A DNA stretch of 64,000 nucleotides from Liolophura sinensis. Taxonomy: Eukaryota > Mollusca > Polyplacophora > Chitonida > Chitonidae. The stretch lies in the NCBI RefSeq assembly GCF_032854445.1, contig NC_088301.1:49215187-49279186 (forward strand). The letters are read 5' to 3'. Positions 27,841-39,191 of this stretch are shown piece after piece (the first letter of the stretch is position 1; every line of letters begins with the position of its first letter). A program made the position numbers and the translations under genes. The notes under the pieces are model-generated. The model saw only the letters and a list, made by a program, of their open reading frames with translations. It was not told the DNA's origin and searched no databases.

Positions 27841-28342
27841 TTAAAGGGGAAGAAAACTTTAAAAAAATGACATTATAGGCTGAAAAGAGCGCATTTTTTT
27901 TATCTGGCGTTGCCTGCTGCATATCGGCAGAGTCCATCGCGTCCTCCATTTTTAACACACTGTAATTTATGCTGGGGGTGTTTTGCCTCTCAGCCCACAA
28001 GAGCCGTTAAAACAGCCGGCTTGTTCGTGTAAACTCGGAACCTACGTCCAAGATTCCGGTTTCCCTATCGTCAAGCGGAAAACGAACTGTACTGTTCGCT
28101 ACCTTCTGGGAAGAGGAGTTCTACCGGAAATGTACGAAGCCTGTCCGATGGCAATTCTCCTAACAAAGAAGACATCAGGACTAGTTCGTAGACAAAATGG
28201 AGTCGCCCACAGCGGATTTTGAATTTATTTATAGTTGGTCAACTTGAGGTACATATTAGAATTTTTTTGCCATGCACCTGCGAGGAAATACATACTCTTT
28301 TAAATGATATTTGATTGATGTTTAAATTTTCTTCTCCTTTAA
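27841..28342. mobile_element. Non-autonomous terminal-inverted-repeat element flanked by TTAA
   Basis: The left end reads TTAAAGGGGAAGAAAACTTT and the right end, read on the other strand, TTAAAGGAGAAGAAAATTTA. The inverted ends of about 20 bases begin directly after TTAA on each side, which would be the target duplication. Total length is about 502 bases with no transposase. TTAA targets are used by piggyBac-type transposases, but the terminal bases do not match the piggyBac ends I know, so the superfamily is left open. Confidence 0.65.
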
Positions 28343-28384
28343 TTTTTATTAATTTCATATTTATATACTTTCTTAGCTCCTCTG

Positions 28385-28440
28385 CGGTTGGCTGTGGGTT
28401 TCCCCCGGGCTCTTTACGTTAAGGCATCAACTACCAATAT
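28385..28440 (+). repeat. SINE-like fragment
   Basis: GGTTGGCTGTGGGTTTCCCC and CGGGCTCTTTACG, then a jump to AAGGCATCAACTACC. It carries the GC-rich head fused to a shortened tail, so an internal deletion is likely. Confidence 0.55.
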
Positions 28441-28571
28441 ATCAGTCAGTCAATCGAAGTGACAACGTTACCCATGCATGTACGAATTTGTTTTTATGTG
28501 AATATTAATTGTGATGACAACACTGCATTTTGAGGAATTCTAGAGCAGTTATCACTGCATTTTTTAAACTA

Positions 28572-28722
28572 ATTCTCCTTAAGCCATGGTGCTAGGGAGC
28601 GCGTAATTTTCTACCATTTATCCAGTTATATGAACAGTTAGAATAAAACCATAACTGAGGTAAACTGACAAGAGACCATATTTCACCTTTTGCGTGTGAC
28701 CATTTGCCAACTATCACGGTCA
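28572..28722 (+). repeat. Dispersed repeat family A with 5' extension
   Basis: Starts AATTCTCCTTAAGCCATGGT, continues GCTAGGGAGCGCGTAATTTT and GAACAGTTAGAATAAAACCA, then enters the family A core at about 28650 and breaks off in CAACTATCACGGTCA. The 5' extension occurs inverted at 40612-40688, which shows that it belongs to the repeat. Confidence 0.65.
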
Positions 28723-29540
28723 TCCAATTAATGCAGATTTTCTCCACATAAATGAATTCCCGTATAATCTTCACATCACCTTTATGTCCTGTTGACAATT
28801 TCGAGTATTTAAAACTTTAATTGTTCCTTTAAATACTGTTCAGGTGGCCAGGTATAATGCGAGAAAGATTAGGTTTTACTACACTAAGATATCACACGAT
28901 TGGCAGCATTATCCTTATTTTCGTACTGTACATCTCTGAGTACATTCTAGTGCTGTCAATTTGCCCTATAGGATCATCGCTGTAGAATCTGTGAAATACC
29001 AGAAAAGTTCAATCCAACCGAAAGTACTGTCTGATGTTACTCAGGTCGATTTTTAAATGATCTCCACTAATTTGAGTTTTTCATGAACCATGAAAGACAG
29101 ACAAAATGCACCGTCAGTCACATAATTAACTTCACTGAAGGACAACACAACACCCGGCTAAAACATATTTCAATCGAAAGCAGGATACTAAAGCTTTCTA
29201 TTAACTATCACACTTGATTATTTCAATGAGATTTCACCGAATAACGTGTAGAACAAAATGACAAAACTGCACAAATGGCTGGTGTCAGTAGAGGGAGCCA
29301 TCTTGAGAATTTTATCCATTCAATTACGTTGCTATCAGATTGCGAGGCCTAAGCTGTGAGGTAGCCTGTGACTAAGCTGTGACATCACTCCATGAAGTGA
29401 CATATGATAAGACAGAACTATTGCATAACACATCCTTTTTAAATTGTATACAACGACTTAGTGACGTGTAGGCGAAGAGCCATTTCACAAAATGTTGTTG
29501 GGCAGGTCTGTATCACTCACGGACCACCACAGACGTAAAA

Positions 29541-29955
29541 TCAGTTGTAGTTGCAAGAATGTACCTCTCGCCTCTGCGAGTGGCGCGTAAGCGCCTCGAG
29601 AGTTACAATGTGCTACGGGTTCTAAAATATCGATCTTCTGATTGAGGAGATTTGTCAGTAAATATCTTCAAAAATAGGCCACGCAGTCATCCCAAAGTTG
29701 CACAGAATATCGCTAGTGTAAACACGAACTTACCGACACCAAAAAATCCCACTGACCAGCTCGTGCGTGTTTACGCGCAAACACGCACGAGCTGGTCAGT
29801 GGGATTTTTTGGCTGCGTGGCCTATTTTTGAAGATATTTATTGATAAATCTCCTCAATTAGAAGATCGATATTTTAGAACCCGTAACACATTGTAACTCT
29901 CGAGGCGCTTACGCGCCACCCGCAGAAGCGAGAGGTACAATATTGCAACTAAATC
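29541..29955. repeat. Nested fold-back structure
   Basis: Outer arms of about 145 bases (29541-29686 and 29813-29955) are inverted copies differing at roughly ten positions, mostly transitions. Between them lie a 52-base unpaired segment (29687-29738) and an inner perfect palindrome (29739-29772 and 29779-29812, 34-base arms, 6-base loop ACGCGC). The right outer arm begins immediately after the inner palindrome. No transposase frame is present. Foldback-type elements and non-autonomous inverted-repeat elements are the nearest described categories. Confidence 0.85.
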
Positions 29956-30806
29956 AGATAATTTACAAGCCGTGTAATATTCAACGATGGTATCACAAAT
30001 TATGTCAGACAGTAGCATACCGTTTAGTCCCAAACGGCATCCATCTTCCCAAATACGTTTTTTGTCGTTCATTTTAGCGTTTGGTCAGCAATTTCTAAAT
30101 AGCAAATGTCTGAGTTCGTGCAAAATTCATTAGGGAAACCGAAGGTTTATGAGAATGAGAAGACGGCATCTCACTGGACAATGCTTAAACTGAACAATGA
30201 TTAATTAGGATAGAATTTCTTTCTCAAAATTTATTACAGCTGAAGATTTAGATTTTGGTCTTTCGCCTTTCTCGCACACAGGTGATGTTTTTTTTTCTGT
30301 TCTCGTTTATAAAATGCAACAAAATTATTGAAACGCCATGTTGAAGACGAGGTACTTTCACTGACGCCCGCGATAATGCCCAAGATAACTAGGTCAGCAC
30401 ATCTCTCATCTTAGGAGCTACCACAACAAAACTGAAGCATAAAATCCAGCGACACTCGGATGCACAGATCAGCCTCAGTGATACTTAAATTTAGTTCCAT
30501 TTTTTTCATAATTGAGCACTGATCTATTTTTACAACAGTCCTATTGTAATTTTGTAAACATTTAACTGGAGTCAAAATCCCCAGCACAATCACTCCAGAG
30601 GCTTCGACCTGAACCAGGACTACTATGGCTGTGCATCTGCATCTGCAGCTAGGCTGTTGAAACATGGTCACTGGAGTTCCTGGTAAATAATATAGTAGGC
30701 CTGCTGTATCCAGTTCTCATTTTGGGCTTCATCTTCGAAGGTTTTGTTATGAAGTAAAATGGTCAACTAGACTGGAAATTTATCAATACTTATTGTATCT
30801 TTACAG

Positions 30807-33572
30807 TTGCTCTCCTCTGCGTGGTAAGGACATCGTTCAATCTGGGAAAGCAGCCATTGAACTATTCTGCAGGCAAATTGTCACCGGAAAGGTAAAGAGA
30901 AAATGGTTGGTTCTTGTGGGTGCCTTCGTTTGCCAGGTCTTCAGTGCCGGTTTTGGAAACTCAGTTGGAGTGTTTTTTGTGGAATTCCTAGAGACGTTTC
31001 ACACCGGCAGAGCAGTCGTGGGCTGGGCAACATCCATATGTAGTGGGCTTGTATTTGGAGCTGGTAAGGTTTTACTATCTTCACCCATCGTTTTAGCAGA
31101 AGTGTCATATTCTTGCTAGACCCGTATGTTTTGTTGAATTCGCCTTGTCTTTAAACATAGAGGTCAGTTTAAGCATTCTTATTTCAACCTTGAGAACAAA
31201 ACAAAGGTATCTGAGCAATATTAGATGACAGATGTAAGAAATTAGTTAAAAACTCACATCATTGCATGCGTTGGTTAAAAGCACAGTATCAGGTGGAAAC
31301 CTGTCATCTGATTGGAGGAAATGATTTTGGGTAAATTGGACAAATTTTGTGCAAAAACAGCATTATGTGAATGAGATCAATTCCAAATTACAGGTATGTT
31401 TGTTGGAATTCTGGTTCACGAATTTGGCCCTCGGTCGTCCACGGTAATGGGAGCCTTCTTATCCTTTGCTGGACTGCTGGCTTGTTCGTTGGCTCCAAAT
31501 ATTGCTGTGATTTTCATTACCTTCGGTATTTTAACCGGTAAGTTTTGCCTTTGTATTATGTATTCGCACCCATTCTAAGATGCACAATTTAAGTTCACTG
31601 TAATACGTATGTATTTTTCGCACATTTCTAAGGACACTGGTATCACCGGTTTAGTTTCCCTGTTGTGGATGATTTAATTTGTACCTCGAGGTTACAGAGT
31701 ATGAGTCACAATTCATTTTATGTTTCCTAAGGTTTTTGTAATATTTGCAGCACGTATCATTTAACAGTTGACTGATAATGGTGCACCCTTTCGGTCACAG
31801 TAAGTTTAGCTTTAGCTGTATAGTCTATTGTTCATTCGTTGCCTTTGCCCTGACGTCTTGTGGGCAAACTGGTAAAGTTTTACACTCAAAAAGAAATAAT
31901 CTGTTAAATTTAACAGAAAGGCTGTAGTCTGAGTGATGGTAGAATTCTATTAGACTACGGAAAATTATGTTGAATATGTCTGAATATTGTGTTATAATAA
32001 CAGAATACATTTTAGCATCACTCAGACTACAGACTTTCTGTTAAAATCAGAAGATTAATTTTTTGAGTGTATTCTTGCACAGCAAGAAAACAATGGCCAT
32101 TTCAGTTTTTGCGCGGGAAAGGATACCACGTTATCTTGAAATTCACATGGCTTTTATATTTGTATTGCTTTTTCCTTTTTGTACAAAGGAACTGGATGCT
32201 GTCTCGTGTGTGTTGCCTCTTTCGTCGCTGTGGGACAGCACTTTGACAAAGGCCGTGGAGCGGCGTCATCCATAGCTGTGGCTGGGTCAGGAACAGGTGC
32301 TCTGATCTTCCCAATGATTCTTAGAACAATCATTGACGAGTTTGGATGGAGAGGGACGATGATTATTCTGTCCGCCATGATGCTTCATACCATTCCGGCT
32401 GCGGTTCTTTTCACTTCACCAAGGAGCAAAAAAGCTGTTAAGCAAAAAGCAGAGCCTATGCAACTGAGGAGTGCTATGTGTGGTTCGAAACTGTGGAAAA
32501 ATCCTGCATACGTGTGTTACATTATAATATGCCCTATTATTGCTATCGGATATAAGTACACCTACATTGTTATAGTCGACTTAGGCATACTGAAAGGTTT
32601 CAGCAAAGATGACAGTACCATGCTGCTTGTGTATATTGGCTTAGCGTACACCGTATCCACTGTAGTGTTTGGCCTTGTCCTGAAAGTTTTCTGGTCGCAC
32701 AGCGTTTTACTGTTTAACGCTTGCCTGGTTTTTATGAGTGCCATAATGTTTCTTTTCTCTGGGCTCACGTCGTATGGGGCGCTGCTTTTCGGCGCCTTGG
32801 CTTATGGTGCCGCGGTAGGTGGAATAAGTGGACTGTACGCTGTAGTGACGGTGGATTTACTTGGATTAGAGAGGTACTCTACGGGCCTTGGCATCGTCTG
32901 TACAGCTTACGGAATTGGTTATCTTCTGAGTGCTCCAATGGCAGGTGAGCTAAGATAACCTATAATTAGCAGAGACAAACTTCTCTTATAGAATACATGC
33001 ATATAGCATCAAAATTACAACTACACACGTCTAACCGGCCACGCTCTACAAGAAGTCGCGTAATAATTGTACAAAGAATCCGTGATTTTCAAAGGAAATA
33101 ATGTTTTAAAGCAAACACGCGTGCAACTAATGTTACTTTACTTCATGACATTTACAATATCTACACGTGGGACTAGCAGTACATGTACATTTTACGTGGT
33201 CGTATAAAAAAAAAACAAGAAAATAAAATTAAGATCCAAATACTGACAGACCCAATGATTTCCATTTTATAATAAGCAAATCACTAACTTGTAACGTGGT
33301 ATCGCTTTGTAACTTAGTACTATAAGGGGAAACTGTCTCTACTGAAAGTCATACTTTTCACATACAGGTAAACAAATTTTGTGTAATTTTTCTTTGTCCA
33401 AGAAACCAAATCTTTTTTGTTTCTTATGTCCACAGGCCTCATCAACGATACCACTGGCAGCTACAACATTTCATTTTACGTTGCCGGAACATTGTGTCTT
33501 TGTGGTGCAGTGCCATTCGCAATTCTTTACAAAATTGTGCAACGCAAAAGAAAGTGGAAAGTATCAACATGA
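30807..33572 (+). CDS. SLC16 family (monocarboxylate transporter-like) gene, copy 2, 5' end missing
   Basis: Second SLC16-type membrane transporter. Exons found are 30807-31063, 31394-31537, 32189-32944 and 33436-33572 (stop 33570-33572), giving about 430 residues. Introns 1-3 of this set are phase 1 and at the same positions as in the copy at 451-9237. The first exon listed begins in phase 2 after TTTACAG and contains no Met before helix 1, so an upstream coding exon must supply the start. Helix 1 reads VGAFVCQVFSAGFGNSVGVF, helices 4-5 carry RGAASSIAVAGSGTGALIFP, and the C-terminal half has YSTGLG, YGIGYLLSAPMAG and DTTGSYNISFYVAG. The family's acidic-Gly-Gly-Trp motif before helix 1 is absent here too. 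The tail (RKRKWKVST) is shorter than that of copy 1. Confidence 0.88.
31881..32071. mobile_element. TA-flanked MITE in intron 2 of SLC16 copy 2
   Basis: A 191-base element bounded by TA. Its left end TACACTCAAAAAGAAATAAT matches, as reverse complement, the right end near 32071. The arms extend about 58 bases, including CTGTAGTCTGAGTGATG and its complement CATCACTCAGACTACAG. TA target, terminal CACTCAAAAA and small size fit a Tc1/mariner-type MITE. Its right end lies about 118 bases before the exon acceptor at 32188. Confidence 0.8.
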
Positions 33573-36500
33573 AATCAAGAAATCGTCACCTTAAAACTGT
33601 TAAATTATACCCAGCTACTCCAATATGTGTTTGTTTCCTATCCAATAGGCAAACTTCGCGGAAAATCTTGACTGGCCGATTTTGGCGACTGTTTCTGAAT
33701 TGATTCAAGTATAGATTTAATTTGTTTTCAATATGGCTTTTACCTAAAAGGACGTCATATCTGAAAGACTGCAATGGACTCTTCAAAACTCACTATCAAC
33801 TGTATTTTGCATTTTGATTTGTTTATTATCTTAATTATGTGATTGTAACCTTAATTATGTGATTCATGTGTTGTTGAGGCACTACTGAGCATTTGTAAGG
33901 AGTTACTGGGCGTAAGCATGATTTCGGTAAATGCACAAGGGTTAAACGGACCCAGTATAACGAATCGATTGTTGTGAATATCAAATGTGAAAAAAATCCA
34001 GAGGTTTGGAATTTTATAACAAGATAGTACATTTACATATTACCTAATTCGTCACATATATAAATTGTTTACTGTGATAAAGATGTATTAATTATCAGTT
34101 TGACTATATTTAAGACATCATCGTTTTAAGTGACCCTGTCAGTATTTATGCCTTATCCAAGCTTTACTTATGATAATACAGCATTAAAGTACATTAATCT
34201 ATCATATCTTAACATAGATTGTTTTCTACACATTCGTGCGTATGAGTTAATAAACTGAAAATAATTTAAGTTGTGTAAAGACATTTTGGTAGTGTCTTTG
34301 AGGTCTGTAATTCTATTAGTTCCAGGTAACTAATGGAATCATTAAAATTTTAGCCAATGGCGTCTGCTTGACGTTGAAAAAGGATGTCGCATGTTCGAAT
34401 CAAGTTCTAGCTGCTTTGGGTGTGGCTAAATGTCACGCACTGTCACGCACATGACGCAACCATCTCGAGTCTGTTCACTTTGTCCCAGTCATAAACACGA
34501 GCCCCGTGGAAATAAATATATTTATAAAAACTTGCTCCAAATTGTTTCCTTGACAGCTGCGACCTAAAGTAAAGCCACAGCCGATTACTTTGTGGCCAAT
34601 GACTATATTGAAAACGCATTCATATTTAACTATTTTTTGTTCCTGCTTAAGTAGTATATCGATATAAAAAATGAACATTGTGGGCAATGATAAACGTATG
34701 ATTTGAAAGAGGCTATATACCCTGAGATTTTGGGGGGGGGGCGGAAATCGATCAGCGCAAATTATTCAAACTTTTACAGTTATTTTAGAATACCCCAAAT
34801 AATTGCCTTTCCGAAATATCAACCTAGCTTGTGTACATGTTATAATAAAGTTTCTAAAATTTATTAACCTGGTTGTATTAAAAGTTTTTTCAAACTTTAC
34901 AACAATTTAACACTATAAATATTACGTTTACGAGTCTGATATTAATATAAGGCAATAATTTGAACTAGTTTTGGTAAACGTAGAAACTTCGACTGTCAGT
35001 GAAATGTTTTTTATCGAACATTGCATGACAAGAAAGTTTTATCGTTACATACAGAAGAGAGTTTCCACGGGCTCAATGATATTCTATCATTCAATATCCA
35101 AGTAACAAGTGCAAAACGAAATCTCACCTTTCATTTCGGGACAACTACAAATCGCGCTTGTTTGAAAATAAGACGCTATTTTCAAGTTAATTGAACAAAT
35201 GCATTTGCAATACCTCTTATTTTACCGCGAAAGTAATTGAACTGTTGAATATGTGCAGGTACAAGAGGGTTTGAATAATCATACAGGTATTCTATATCTA
35301 ATCCCGATAAAATCAGGGCATATAGAGCTTCTTTCTGTGGAATTATCAAAATTATGGAAAAGATGATTTTGGAAAAGTAATGATTTTGATCTTACAAAGA
35401 CAAGAGGCATACCAAAATCAGAATTAAGGCTTCCCATATTTGCTTTATATATTTAGACCATTACATGCCCTCTATTTTTAATGAATCACGGAAGACGAAA
35501 CCATCGTTATTTAGATATACAAATGCACAAGATATATCTTTGAGGTGTTTAGTGAACTTTCGCCATTCTGCTTTGTTTCCATTGTACTATTTACACGTTC
35601 TTCAGAACGACCAAAGTGATTCTTTTAAAGGTGTTCAAATTCAAGGATGGCGACATACTCGTTGCTATCCTTTTTAGTTTTTATGCTTATACGTGTACAT
35701 GTATTTATATCGATTTCCTTCTGCCTCTGGCGCAGTGACCCTTGTGTAGACTATCTGGAGATTCACTGCATGCATCAATCGATAAATGAGTCAGTTACGA
35801 GTATTGTCAAATAACCCATGTATTAAGTCAACTGTGACGTTTCCTCGCCGTATCTATATGGATAACTCAAATTCGTGCTCCATAGGACGGCTTAAAGTCT
35901 ACACTGCCAGAACCTATAATAAAGAGAAAAGAACAGGAACTGTGCGTAATGCCAAGATCTAGATTTTTATTTTCCCATGAGTGCATGGCATTGAGTGGCA
36001 TCATGAACCTTATTTATTTCAAAGTACTTCAAAAATACATGTTACATTACGCGAAAAAAGTACATGACGGAAAAATTCTAACAGGCAGTTAGTACTTAAT
36101 AACAACATTACCGGGCCGGTACCTATAGTAAAATGATGTGTGTGTCTGACCAGCCACCTTGGGTTTTTATTTATCTATGATAAAGATATCAGGCATTTTC
36201 AGTTCTTTGCTATGATTTAATTCGTCATTGGGAGTTCAATTTCAGGTATTATACAATTTTTTACCAGGTGGTACAAAGGCCAGAAAACTGTGTCAATGCC
36301 GTGACGATGACAGCTAGCTACATGTTGCTTACGTCTGGTTGTAGGCTAGTCATATATATACATGCCTCTGCCTTATGTTGCTTATAATGAATACGGCAGC
36401 CATTATCTACCACTCGAGCAAGGGCAGAAGCATGTATGACTATAAGAATAAGCCTACGTTCGGTATGTTTTGTATTGCGACGAAAAGTAAATCACTAATC

Positions 36501-36968
36501 ACAAATAAATCACTAGGTTGGCAGATTTGAGTGACCTTTATTGTAGTAAAGTGAATTATATTGTTAATCTCGGTCTAGCTTTTGGGATCGAAAGGGTAGG
36601 ACATACAAGTATAGTAGCTGTGCCTGGCTCAACGAGTAATGCACATACAGAAGGCTTCGCTGTGTATTACACATACAACCTGTCTATGTAGGTCACGGTT
36701 AAAATAAGATATATCTGAGCATAACTCTTGTTGCAGTTAGCGCAGCCCCGAGGACATGGTTTATTAGCAGATGGTTTATTAAACGCAAACTATAACGTAG
36801 GCTTTGAATTATGCAGAGCTTCAAGTCAACATAACCTTAGAAAGACAGTGATCAAGAGAAGTATAGTCTACATGCTAAATACATAATTTATAAAAATGTT
36901 CCGTCCATTACTCAGCTAACTCACATCCACTGTTTTGCTTTCTTTTTACGTCATCAGATAATAAAAAT
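33573..36968. other. Spacer between SLC16 copy 2 and the IDO relic
   Basis: About 3.4 kb, AT-rich. Apart from the probable 3' untranslated region of the transporter and a G-run at about 34732, I see no gene, RNA or known repeat. Confidence 0.5.
34249..34254 (+). terminator. Candidate polyadenylation signal of SLC16 copy 2
   Basis: AATAAA about 680 bases after the stop at 33572, a distance similar to that in copy 1. Confidence 0.3.
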
Positions 36969-37622
36969 ATGCTTTCTGTCTCTGTTCTACCATTGTCTGA
37001 ATTTGACATTTCTGAGCTCACAGGCTTCCTCCTGGAAAACACATTGGTAAGCCTCGTTGTTGATTGCATAGAATCCTAATGTGAGTATGCCTTGAATGAA
37101 GTAATGCCTTGGTAGGCAAGCTGAATAAAGGGAGGTAATTTTGAGACTTTCATCGAGATTTTGTTAAACCTGGTGTATTCGACTCTGATATTTACATAAA
37201 CTAATATGTTGAATTTACTAATGTATCACAATATCTGGTGATGTCATAATTATTTAATTACAAAACACTTTCTTTTAAAATGTACGTATTGTTTATATTT
37301 CCCAAATTTGAAGACAAAGTTACCACACAACTTTGATCCTTGGCATGTCTTTTCTTTGGTGAGAAAGCGAGAAAAGGTTAAAGAGGTAAGTTATTCTCTA
37401 CACTCTCAAGTATCTCAGGTTGCATTTAACAGATGGTCCACATTGTATACCAATGGAGGCATATCCGCATACAGCGGAAGGTGGTCACTTGAATGCAGAC
37501 ACACGAAGAGCAATAGCTGGTGATATAAAATGAAAAATATGTAAAGCAGTGATGCCGGGTTTCAAGCAAGCATTTCCGGCCTGTGTGGCGTCATTTCCGC
37601 TCGACTTAATGGTGTCTTTATG

Positions 37623-37624
<2 letters not shown>

Positions 37625-37664
<40 letters not shown>
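37625..37664. repeat. (ATT)n microsatellite
   Basis: About 13 perfect ATT units in intron 2 of the IDO relic. Confidence 0.9.
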
Positions 37665-38696
37665 GAGATATTATTAGAAAGCGTATATTCTTCCTAGTCA
37701 TCAATGTTTCGTATATAGACTATATAGCATCTACATGTAAAATGTATCAAATTTAGTATTTTGTTTTTTAACACAGGTGAACGATATTTTGGCATGTCTG
37801 TCTAAAACACACTGAAGTTTCATAAATGTATGATTGATTATTTTCTCAAAAAACGCTCCACAACTTAAGTGAGAATAATAATAATCCGAACAGGTGCAAT
37901 ATGGATTCAAGCATGAATGGCGTGCACTCATATTAATACATAAGACAGAGAGTAATACCAGAGCAGCGATAACCGTATGATGGTTTCATATGTACGTTTT
38001 AGTACACTTTCACTATTTCGTATGTAGTAAGGCACTTATACAGGTGTTTGACTCTATCATTTGTATTTTACCTATCCATCACGAACAAATGATATTTAAA
38101 ATGGACGTATTCCAATCAACCGAGTGGATTAACCCGTACATTGATTCTACCACCACGTTCCCGTCCGAGATAGCTCCGTGTTACAGGACAAGCGACGACA
38201 ACGCTTGGCTCATCTCCAGCTCTCTGTCATTGCTTCCGGCTATGTCTGGCAGGAGGGTAAGGATAATGTCGCAAAGGTATAGAATTCAGATATTAGATAT
38301 ACACTTTACTCTCTCCGCACGTTTTTGTGTCAAATTTCGCTTGTAGTAAAAGTTTATAACATTTAGCTTTGGCGCTCATGGTCAGCTGAATTGTGCATAT
38401 TTACAGATATTGTTCAGTGTGTGAACAAAAAAGAGAATAGACATCCTTTGAAGGTGACGTTTTCGTATTGGCTAAGCACCAACAAATCTATCATCTAATC
38501 CAGATAAATATTTATTTAATGACATGGCTCGTGCATTTGAGTACTTGCGAGTTCTGTTTTCCAGAAAAATATTAACGTATTGATTAAAGCTGGAGCCAAA
38601 TATAAAATAAGAAGCTTGTCGATTTGATTATAACAGATAATAAGGTGGATATTTAAGAAGACGTATATATAAAAATGATGATTTGATTGTAAAATA

Positions 38697-39040
38697 GATA
38701 TGTTACAGCATGAACATTCTGCTCGGAAGCCGGGTGAGGTAGGCTAGGTAGGGAAGGCGGAGAGTCAGACTTTGTATTGAGTATCATACCATTGCATTCA
38801 CGTACTCCCTACTCACTTTCCAGTAATGAGAACACATAAAAGCTGATAGTGAAGTTCATACTGAAGTTTTGCTAACAAAACTAATATAGAAAAGACAGTT
38901 TTATAGAACTGAAAAATATAGATATGTTACAGCATGAACATTCTTTTTGGAGGCGGTGTGAGGCCGGCTAGGTAGAGGAGGTGGAGAGTCAATCTTTGAT
39001 TTGAATGTCATACCATTGTATATTTTCAGGTACTCCCTGC
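38697..39040 (+). repeat. Duplicated exon 4 approach in the IDO relic
   Basis: Two copies begin GATATGTTACAGCATGAACA (38697 and 38921), run through GGCTAGGTAG and GGAGAGTCA, and reach GTACTCCCT. In the second copy this is the start of exon 4 after TTTTCAG. In the first copy the splice site has become CATTCAC and the exon breaks off after CTCCCTAC. Intron sequence after the exon (CCA-TAATGAGAA) is also shared, so the first copy is a duplicated exon region that lost most of its exon. Confidence 0.7.
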
Positions 39041-39191
39041 TGGTGTAACTATACCGCTACTCCCTGCTGGTGTAACTATACCGCTACTCCCTGCTGGTGT
39101 AACTATACCGCTACTCCCTGCTGGTGTAACTATACCGCTACTCCCTGCTGGTGTAACTATACCGCTACTCCCTGCTGGTGTAACTATACCG
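39030..39191 (+). repeat. Six-copy 27 bp in-frame tandem repeat inside exon 4 of the IDO relic
   Basis: Exactly six units of 27 bases, starting at the exon's first base, each encoding LPAGVTIPL in the ancestral frame. The intact gene has one unit here (LPVCVAIPL before WNVS). Units are nearly identical, so the expansion is recent and probably followed loss of function. Confidence 0.9.

Larger units (their letters stand above)
9238..30806. other. Gene-poor spacer between the two SLC16 paralogs
   Basis: About 21.5 kb in which I find no convincing gene. Open frames are short, start at non-ATG codons or lack family features. What can be seen is repetitive: SINE-like tails (10320-10385, 14236-14330, 19705-19790, 20600-20800, 27105-27236, 28385-28440), family A repeats, microsatellites, a TTAA-flanked element (27841-28342), a short perfect hairpin (26115-26172) and a large fold-back (29541-29955). 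The missing first exon of the second transporter should lie somewhere in this stretch, probably towards its right end. Confidence 0.6.

Noticed and set aside
27983-28222. 79-codon open frame within the TTAA element
   Set aside because: It begins at a non-ATG codon, has no transposase features and lies inside a short non-autonomous element.
29854-30072. Open frame on the - strand across the right fold-back arm
   Set aside because: It overlaps the inverted repeat, shows no family motif and is best explained by the repeat itself.
30793-30806. Start of SLC16 copy 2 at 30793
   Set aside because: The codon is TTG and it lies within the polypyrimidine tract of a splice acceptor.
38100-38346. Open frame reading through relic exon 3 in a different frame
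   Set aside because: The IDO-like residues (SVIASGYVW) lie in another frame of the same DNA, so this frame is accidental.
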